A stretch of 64,000 nucleotides of DNA, from the NCBI GenBank assembly GCA_963932465.1, contig OZ010787.1, positions 15,302,926 through 15,366,925 of the forward strand, given 5' to 3'. A program made the translations under genes and the position numbers. The notes below the pieces were generated by a model, which was not told where the DNA came from, did no database searches, and saw only the letters and a program-made list of their open reading frames with translations. Below are positions 57,449 through 64,000 of this stretch, one piece after another (position 1 is the stretch's first letter; every line of letters begins with the position of its first letter). The stretch is from Maratus speciosus. Its lineage: Eukaryota > Arthropoda > Arachnida > Araneae > Salticidae.

Positions 57449-60400
57449 TTACATTATATAATCATTGTACTTTTGAGGAAGATTTATATTTCTACCACTT
57501 TTTGTTTTATACACAGAAGTCATATTATCATCATTGGTAGTGCTCTGATGGTGAAGATCATTTTCTGTTGTATGCTCTGCACTTTGACCTTGTTGAACAT
57601 TATTACATAAATCAGAGTAGTCTGAAAGCAGTATATTATTTTGATTATTAGTTTTTCGTATATGAAATTTATTACGTCTAACAATTCTGTTGTTCTTAGT
57701 TTTAACCCAATATGACCTAGGTGTTGAGTGCTTTTTAACTATTACAGCTGGTTCCCATAAATTTCCTACTCTCAACATTACCTTTTCCCCAGGACAGAAA
57801 TCTGGTCTTACCTGAGCATGTCTGTCATAATAAAATTTAGCTTGTTTTTGTTTACTCAGTAATTTCTTTTTAAATGTATTATCTATTCTGGGTTTTAATT
57901 CTGTCTGCACAATGGGTAACTTAGTTCTTAAATTTCTACTAAAAAGCATTTGACTGGGTGATAAGTTTATACCTGAAATTGGAGTGCATCTGTATTCTAG
58001 CAATGCATCATACAGTTTTTCAACCCCTGCTTTTCGTAATATGCTTTTAGCAATACCTACCATTTTCTCAGCAAACCCATTAGCTATTGGATAACGAGGA
58101 CTACAGGGAATGATTTCAAAACACCATTCTTTAGCAAATTGTTTCATTTTCCAGCTATTAAAGGGTACATTATCACAAATCATAGTTTTGGGTATGCCAT
58201 GTGTTGAGAAAATGGATTTTAACTTGTGAATTACTTCTAAAGCACTTTTTTCATTTATTGGAACAATATCTATCCATTTTGTTAAATAACACCCTACCAC
58301 CAGATAGTTCTTTCTCCCATACTCACAAATATCAACACCAATTTTCTCATATGGCAAACTGGGAATCTTATGATTAATTAATGGTTCTTTAACATTTTGA
58401 GGTCTGTACCTATCGCAAACTAAACACGTAGAAATCATTTTTTCAATATCATCATTAATTCCAGGCCAAAACATTACTTGCCTAGCTCTAGCTTTTGATT
58501 TCTCAATCCCACAGTGTGCTTCATGCAATAACAATAACATACTTTTTCTTAAAGATGTTGGCACTACAACTCTACTACCTAAAAATACCAAACCATTTTC
58601 AACGGTCAAATCATTTTTAAGTTTGAAATAAGATCTGGCTTCCCGAGGGACCTGATCAACACCAGCAGGCCAACCCATTTGCCAATAGCTCTGCACCAAT
58701 TTTAACCCCTGATCCCTTGAGGTAGCCTCCCAAAATTCCCTTTTTTTAGACTCAGACATCTGTAATTGTTTTGTCAGAGTGTGAACAAATTCATTCGTTT
58801 CAATGCTCTCCCCATCTACTTGTATATCCAAAAATGAACGTGACAACAAATCAGCTATGTACATAAATTTACCAGGCAGATATCTAAGGTTTAAGTGATA
58901 CTTTAAAAGCTTAATTTTTATTCTTTGTAATCTATTTGATAATACATTGCATATATTTTTTTTCATAATAGAGACCAATGGTTTATGATCTGTAAGGACC
59001 TCAACCTCCTTGCCATAAATATAATAATGAAACTTATATGCAGCAAACAATATGCTTAAAAATTCTTTCTCAATTTGAGCATAGTTTTTTTCAGCATTTG
59101 TTAAACTACGAGAGGAAAATGCTATAGGTTGACCATTTTGTAACAAACAACATCCTAATCCATCTTTTGAACTATCAGCTTGAATAGTTATCGGTTTATT
59201 ACTATCAAATATTCCTAACACAGGCGCATTGGAAATCAAGTTTTTTAAGTTTATAAATGCTTTAGTGTGCAACTCTAACCATTGCCACTCAACATTTTGT
59301 TTCAAAAGCTCTCTTAATGGAGCAGTTTTATCAGAAAATTTTGGTACAAACCTTCTCAGATAATTGAGCATCCCTAAGACACGCTGCAATTCAAGTTTAT
59401 TTCTTGGTTCTTTTAACTCAGCAATAGCTTTAACACGGTCAGGATCAGGCCGCATACCTGAAGCATTAAACAAATGACCCAAATACTTAACCTCGGTAAC
59501 CCTATATTGAAATTTGTCTTTATTAAACTTAATGTTAAGAGCTTTAGCCCGGTCAATCACTTTGGACAAAATTTCATCATGTTCTTCCACTGAACTAGCT
59601 GCAATGAGAAGATCATCAAAATAAACTAATACACCCGGTATATCTCCAAAATTTTCCTGGTTACGTTTTTGAAAAATTTCAGGGGCACATGATATTTCCA
59701 TTGGCAACCTAAGAAACTTATAACACCCAAAGGGTGTACTAAATGTACACAAATCACTGCTCCTTTCATCTAAAACAATTTGAAAGAATCCATCCTTAAG
59801 ATCTAGGACAGAATACACAGATTTATTACATAATTTGGGTAAAATTTCTTCAATTGTAGGAATTAATACATGCTCCCGTTTAATTGCTTTATTAAGATCC
59901 TGAGGATCAAGGCAAATTCTTAATGTACCATTAGCTTTTTCAATAATTACAAGGTTACTAACCCAACTTGTAGGCTTATCTACTTTCGCAATGATACCTT
60001 GACTTTCTAGATCTTTTAATTTTATTTCAAGTTTAGATCTTAAGCTTAAAGGTACCCTACGTGGTGGTCTGACAACAGGGTTTTCCCGATCTTTTAAAGT
60101 TATTGTACAAGTTCCATTAAATTTTCCTGCACCTTCAAATACCTCTAAATAATTTTGAATAAACTGCTCTTTAGGAATTGATACATTGATATAAGAGTCT
60201 AACTTACCTTTATTCGTCATTTCTACATTATTCAGAAAGTGAACTAACTTAAATTTGACACATGTGTCCAGACCTAACAATGGTCGTACATTGTTTGACA
60301 AAACCAGAAATTCTATGATATGATCTACACCATCGGCAATGCAAGATAATGATGCAGACCCAAGAGGTTTAAGTTTGGAACCTCCAAAGGCTTCCAAAAT

Positions 60401-61399
60401 AACGTTACACTTTTTTAACTCACTCTCTGAGGATACTTTTTTAAAAACACTTAAGGGTAGAATGTTTACTTCTGCTCCAGTGTCCACTTTGAATGTCACA
60501 GATATTCCATTGATCAGCACAGTTTTTGTCCATTCTCTTAGAGTGGTTGCCGAATGGATTGACCTAACCCTTGACACAGAGTCCACGAAAAAATCTTCTG
60601 AGTCACTGGCCTCGGTATTAAGTTTCACTTCCTGAACAGGCTTGAATTTACAGGCGTTGGCAAAATGATTAAATCGATTGCATTTAAAGCATTTTTTTCT
60701 ATACGCTGAGCACTGATTCCTACGATGTTTTCGATTGCACTCCTTGCAGAATATATATTCACCACTAGGACATTCGGAGTCCCCTCTAAGATTATCTTTT
60801 GGAAATTTTCTTGGTCTCCAACTTGGTTTCGAAGTACTTCCGCGTAAGCTATCGACACTTTGACCCTGCACAGTTTGGGTTCTTTGCTTACTTAATTCCG
60901 CTGCTTTTCCTATCTCAATGGCTTTCGATAAACTTAGATCAGTCTCTCGAAGCATCCTTTCTTGGAGATTTACATCAGCCACTCCTAGAACAATTCGATC
61001 TCTAACAACAGACTCAGACTGGTCTCCGAACTCGCACGATTTTACCAATTTCTTTAAATCCGTCACAAAAGCATCAAAAGGTTCTGTTTCTTGCTGCTTC
61101 CTATTGTTGAAAATAAATCTCTCGACTACAATGTTTTTTTTAGGCGTCGTATAAATTTCAAATTGCTTAATTACAGCTTCATATTTCTGCTGTTCTTCGC
61201 CGGTTAACGGCAGAGTATTGTAAACTTCTACTGCTTCCTCACCTGCAGCACTTAAAAATAAAGCAAGCTTAACATCCGGATCTTTTGAATTATTACCTGA
61301 CGCTTTCAACCAGATTTCAAAAAATTGTTTGAAACGACGCCAATTTTCTGCTACATTTCCATCAAAACTTAGGCCTTGTGGTGGACGACAAAACTCCAT
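57449..61399 (-). CDS. Gag-Pol polyprotein of a mag-type Ty3/gypsy element
   Basis: One uninterrupted frame of 1316 codons, starting 62 bases after the primer-binding site. Domains in order: retrotransposon Gag (about 10-175); two zinc knuckles, C218-C221-H225-C230 and C237-C240-H245-C250; aspartic protease with DTGAE at 306-310; reverse transcriptase about 445-640, with first Asp 533 (VLDLKDG) and the YFDD box at 593-596; RNase H about 735-855, with Asp 742; integrase with H959-H962-C992-C995 zinc finger and catalytic D1023, D1076 and E1111; a C-terminal region with basic residues. The second Asp and the Glu are 34 residues apart, one fewer than the common 35, through a shortened DNVPFNS block. 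All catalytic residues are present. It would replicate the element via an RNA copy in cytoplasmic particles and integrate it in the nucleus. No env frame is present. Confidence 0.95.
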   Translation of the reverse strand: MEFCRPPQGLSFDGNVAENWRRFKQFFEIWLKASGNNSKDPDVKLALFLSAAGEEAVEVYNTLPLTGEEQQKYEAVIKQFEIYTTPKKNIVVERFIFNNRKQQETEPFDAFVTDLKKLVKSCEFGDQSESVVRDRIVLGVADVNLQERMLRETDLSLSKAIEIGKAAELSKQRTQTVQGQSVDSLRGSTSKPSWRPRKFPKDNLRGDSECPSGEYIFCKECNRKHRRNQCSAYRKKCFKCNRFNHFANACKFKPVQEVKLNTEASDSEDFFVDSVSRVRSIHSATTLREWTKTVLINGISVTFKVDTGAEVNILPLSVFKKVSSESELKKCNVILEAFGGSKLKPLGSASLSCIADGVDHIIEFLVLSNNVRPLLGLDTCVKFKLVHFLNNVEMTNKGKLDSYINVSIPKEQFIQNYLEVFEGAGKFNGTCTITLKDRENPVVRPPRRVPLSLRSKLEIKLKDLESQGIIAKVDKPTSWVSNLVIIEKANGTLRICLDPQDLNKAIKREHVLIPTIEEILPKLCNKSVYSVLDLKDGFFQIVLDERSSDLCTFSTPFGCYKFLRLPMEISCAPEIFQKRNQENFGDIPGVLVYFDDLLIAASSVEEHDEILSKVIDRAKALNIKFNKDKFQYRVTEVKYLGHLFNASGMRPDPDRVKAIAELKEPRNKLELQRVLGMLNYLRRFVPKFSDKTAPLRELLKQNVEWQWLELHTKAFINLKNLISNAPVLGIFDSNKPITIQADSSKDGLGCCLLQNGQPIAFSSRSLTNAEKNYAQIEKEFLSILFAAYKFHYYIYGKEVEVLTDHKPLVSIMKKNICNVLSNRLQRIKIKLLKYHLNLRYLPGKFMYIADLLSRSFLDIQVDGESIETNEFVHTLTKQLQMSESKKREFWEATSRDQGLKLVQSYWQMGWPAGVDQVPREARSYFKLKNDLTVENGLVFLGSRVVVPTSLRKSMLLLLHEAHCGIEKSKARARQVMFWPGINDDIEKMISTCLVCDRYRPQNVKEPLINHKIPSLPYEKIGVDICEYGRKNYLVVGCYLTKWIDIVPINEKSALEVIHKLKSIFSTHGIPKTMICDNVPFNSWKMKQFAKEWCFEIIPCSPRYPIANGFAEKMVGIAKSILRKAGVEKLYDALLEYRCTPISGINLSPSQMLFSRNLRTKLPIVQTELKPRIDNTFKKKLLSKQKQAKFYYDRHAQVRPDFCPGEKVMLRVGNLWEPAVIVKKHSTPRSYWVKTKNNRIVRRNKFHIRKTNNQNNILLSDYSDLCNNVQQGQSAEHTTENDLHHQSTTNDDNMTSVYKTKSGRNINLPQKYNDYIM

Positions 61400-61460
61400 C
61401 TTCAGTCAGATGCTTCTAAAATGTACACATATAATTAACTGTGAAAGTCAGACATAATTA

Positions 61461-61471
61461 CGACTACGCCA
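61461..61471 (-). other. Primer-binding site (tRNA-Ser type)
   Basis: Immediately inside the 5' LTR, the minus strand reads TGGCGTAGTCG, complementary to a tRNA 3' end CGACTACGCCA. Animal tRNA-Ser genes commonly end CGACTACG or CGACTGCG before CCA, and mag elements are reported to use tRNA-Ser. Confidence 0.8.
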
Positions 61472-61660
61472 TGTTTTATGTTATTTGATAATTATAAATA
61501 AGATTCAGACTTCATAATAGTAACTTATCTTTACTAATCTAAAAGACCACATGCTTGCACGTTGTAAGCATCATCGAATAGCAACACAACTGAACTCACT
61601 TCCGTTCATTTCCAAACCGTTGCCAATACTACTTTTGTAATACATGAAACACATGTTACA
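61472..61660 (-). repeat. 5' LTR of the mag-type retrotransposon
   Basis: 189 bp, boundaries TG...CA, one mismatch to the 3' LTR. It should carry the promoter and transcript start. No canonical TATA box stands out on the minus strand. Confidence 0.95.
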
Positions 61661-61957
61661 ATATACAATATGCAGATTCCTATCAGACCAACTGTTCGAC
61701 ATTTGTAAAAATTCAAACATTATAAGAATAATTCTTTAAAAAAATTTCTTTGAAACCTTTCTGCTCCCCTTAAATTACCAACACCCTAAGCGAAACACGT
61801 ATTTATACGTGCTTCGAATGAAATGCTTTAAATTACGAGTGTAACCATTATTTTTCTTTCTAATAAAGATGCTTTTTTGGAAATCCATAATTGTGTAGCT
61901 GATTTGCTGATATTTATCACACACATGAAATGACAAAAAAGGGTTTTTTAACTTTAA

Positions 61958-62780
61958 CCCATTTGTGCCAGAATTTTCGTTTTCTCAAATTTGTTGGTAA
62001 AAGGACTTTAAAATGTTGCAAAATGAACTGGAAAAATACTAAAAAAAATTACGTGAAATATTTTTGTATTTATTTGATGAAATGTAAACGTACTAAACAT
62101 GGGAATATGCATAATATTTGTAGTAGTATAATATGCATTATTATATAGTTTGTCTAAATTTATATATAATAAACTTTTAAATTGTATATTATATCGTATA
62201 ATTAGTATTTTTATGAACTACTAAAAAATATATCCATTTCTTTACAGAGACTAATAACATTATAAGTATTAGCAATAATAAATTAAGAATAATAGTCTCT
62301 AACGCTTAAAAACAATTTTTTTCATAATACTCTTGAAAAGAACTTTACATAAATAACTGTCCCCTAAATGACTAATAAAAATATGTACTCATTCGTGCCT
62401 AACTTCCTATATTTTGTACGTTACAAAAATGCATAAAAATAAGCTTGAAGATATAATTTCACAATTTTAAAAAATACGTATTTCAAAGAAGTCTATAAAC
62501 TAAGATTATGACTTATTTATTTGAATCCTTGGTAGAAAAAACACAAATAAACTTGCTTTTTACGTTTCGCCATCTTGAAAATTGGAAAGTCTATAAATTC
62601 CGAAAAAAGCCTTCATTTAATCAAATAAATATCCATCTTATGCTGTCATCTTTCGGTAACAGATAAAGACATTTATAAATAATTAGTTCATACAATTTTC
62701 ACGTTATAAAGAAGAAGAAATTTAAACAAATTTATTAAAATTCGAAGTGTCCCAAAAATGGAACTCTAGTCATAAATGGG
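61958..62780. mobile_element. TTAA element (CCCATTTGTG family)
   Basis: TTAA occurs at 61954-61957 and 62781-62784. The inverted ends CCCATTTGTGCCAGA and, from the right, CCCATTTATGACTAGA match closely. The 823-bp interior is AT-rich and has only short chance frames. Confidence 0.75.
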
Positions 62781-62784
62781 TTAA

Positions 62785-63132
62785 TCTACTATACAGACAT
62801 CTAAAGCAACCGTTTTCATACAGTTGCTCTCACTATAACAACTTTATATGCGGCTTTTCTACCATGCTGACTTTAATAGTAACAAACAAGTCGGAAATTG
62901 TACGTCAAACGTGGCAAATGAGGTGCTCCGTACTATAACTAGTTTTATAAATATTCAGATCTCGGTGGAATAGCTGTTGCACTCCTATGCAAAAATGCAT
63001 AAATACAAAATTTATTACGATTATATATAATAAATTCAATAATACGGAAATAATAGGACTCCAACTTAAATAGGGCGTCATCACCATGGCAACCTAGAAT
63101 CATTACCTATCATGGGATATTATTGAATTCAT
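62785..63132. other. AT-rich non-coding DNA
   Basis: Nothing recognisable. Confidence 0.4.
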
Positions 63133-63143
63133 TAAGTATGATA

Positions 63144-63384
63144 GGTTGGTTGTGTTTATGACGGCCAATTATCAACAAGAGGGATATAGGCTCTAAGGGG
63201 AGGGGTGCCCTTCGTGGTGGTCTTTCTAAGGGAACCTAACCTGTATTAACGCTTGGAAATCCAAGGTTCGAAGAAAACCACGAAAACTCCGAACGATTAG
63301 GCCGACGGGCGCGATTGGGTTCGAACCCATCACTTCCCGTCTACCAGCTTCGAGAGCAGAACCTCTCGGCCACTGGTGGGGCTC
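63144..63384 (-). mobile_element. tRNA-Ser-like SINE, copy 4
   Basis: Same SINE family, flanked by a perfect 11-bp duplication TAAGTATGATA (63133-63143 and 63385-63395). Head and B box GGGTTCGAACCC are intact. Confidence 0.92.
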
Positions 63385-63395
63385 TAAGTATGATA

Positions 63396-64000
63396 GAAAT
63401 GAAGAAAACTTTTATTAATATCTTTTTAAGTTTCGATTCGATTTTCATAAAATTTGAAATGATTCGACAAAATTCTGCAACGATTCTATATATTAAATGT
63501 CAAACCATTCGGTTGGGTAGTTTTTGCGCTGTTGTACATGGACAGACAGACAAACAGAACAGACGACTACGTATTTATATAATTACGAATGCACCTAAAA
63601 ATGTATCTTTCTATTTATAAAATTTTAACAACTTTCCTTAATAATTAATTCAGGAACAATTTAATCCAAAATTTGCATAACTTCTACGTTTGAATTTTAG
63701 GAAGAATGAAAAAAGTAAAAAACAGAGAAGAAACTTATAAATTAACTTATAAATTAAACTTATAAATTAAAATCCGTTTTAGACATTGTTTTAGACATTT
63801 CCGTCTTAGCAGGTGTAATTGTATGGTAATTTTGAATTTGTTACGTCGTTACGTGTAAGAAAGGATTCCGTTATAAACAGGTTCCTTTCTCATATGATTT
63901 AATGTATTTTTATGCCCTGATTTAAAATGCCGTGTCCCGCTTTTTGCGACAGTGGACTTGGCAACACTAGTCCGCTCCTACAGTATTTGTAGGAGGTATA
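63396..64000. other. AT-rich non-coding DNA at the window edge
   Basis: No gene is recognised. A tandem AAATTAACTTATA motif at 63738-63770 is a short simple repeat. The HR3 gene is expected to continue beyond the window. Confidence 0.45.

Larger units (their letters stand above)
57140..61660 (-). mobile_element. Full-length Ty3/gypsy LTR retrotransposon, mag type
   Basis: A 4521-bp element with two 189-bp LTRs and a 5-bp target duplication ATATA (57135-57139 and 61661-61665). It has a primer-binding site complementary to the 3' end of a tRNA-Ser, a polypurine tract, one gag-pol frame and no env. Short LTRs, a tRNA-Ser primer, two zinc knuckles and a single gag-pol frame are features of the mag lineage of Metaviridae. 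One difference between the LTRs means a recent insertion. No disabling mutation is seen, so the copy may still be active. Confidence 0.92.

Noticed and set aside
60339..61154. Several 68-98-codon frames on the + strand and a 77-codon frame on the minus strand
   Set aside because: They are other-frame shadows of the 1316-codon gag-pol frame.

Overview
The window looks like one intron-rich, AT-rich animal locus that is mostly transposable-element DNA. The only host gene I can recognise is a nuclear receptor of the HR3/ROR (NR1F) type on the + strand. Three coding exons (24740-24825, 29888-30029, 30685-30907) encode the whole DNA-binding domain, its C-terminal extension and the start of a Gln/Ser-rich hinge. 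No ligand-binding-domain exon was recognised, so the gene should continue past 64000 and its 5' part probably lies upstream. The near-identity of the domain to insect HR3, the arthropod-type tRNA SINEs, the mag-type LTR element, the Penelope-like element and the long poly-G/poly-A runs suggest an arthropod, possibly an arachnid. That assignment is inference.

Left part (1-24.2 kb): two nested stacks of hAT-type insertions, each bounded by 8-bp target duplications that can be read directly. Stack one is 1391-9492. It contains 2415-8979, which carries a decayed hAT transposase and a decayed mariner transposase, and which in turn contains 4601-5629. Stack two is an element at 13210-24205 whose inverted, much less interrupted sister copy lies at 45933-48280. 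It carries a small TTAA element and an 8.2-kb insertion made of tandem and inverted tRNA-like units. One tRNA-like unit was itself split in its anticodon loop by a 7.2-kb hAT element (15522-22756).

Middle (24.2-36 kb): the HR3 exons, with introns holding short hAT MITEs, fold-back repeats and a 1.93-kb near-perfect palindrome (32229-34161). The palindrome is made of two 3' ends of a Penelope-like retroelement. Each arm encodes a GIY-YIG nuclease domain and a hammerhead-ribozyme core.

Right part (36-64 kb): a 6.1-kb hAT-like element filled with GC-rich tandem repeats (36250-42364); four copies of a tRNA-Ser-like SINE, all in the same orientation; several families of TTAA-flanked (piggyBac-like) non-autonomous elements, one interrupted by a fold-back element; and an apparently intact mag-type Ty3/gypsy LTR retrotransposon (57140-61660, minus strand). 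The LTR element has one uninterrupted 1316-codon gag-pol and 189-bp LTRs that differ at one base.

The strongest evidence throughout is structural: target-site duplications, terminal inverted repeats and comparison of paired copies inside the window. Family names for elements without coding sequence rest on duplication length and terminal motifs only.
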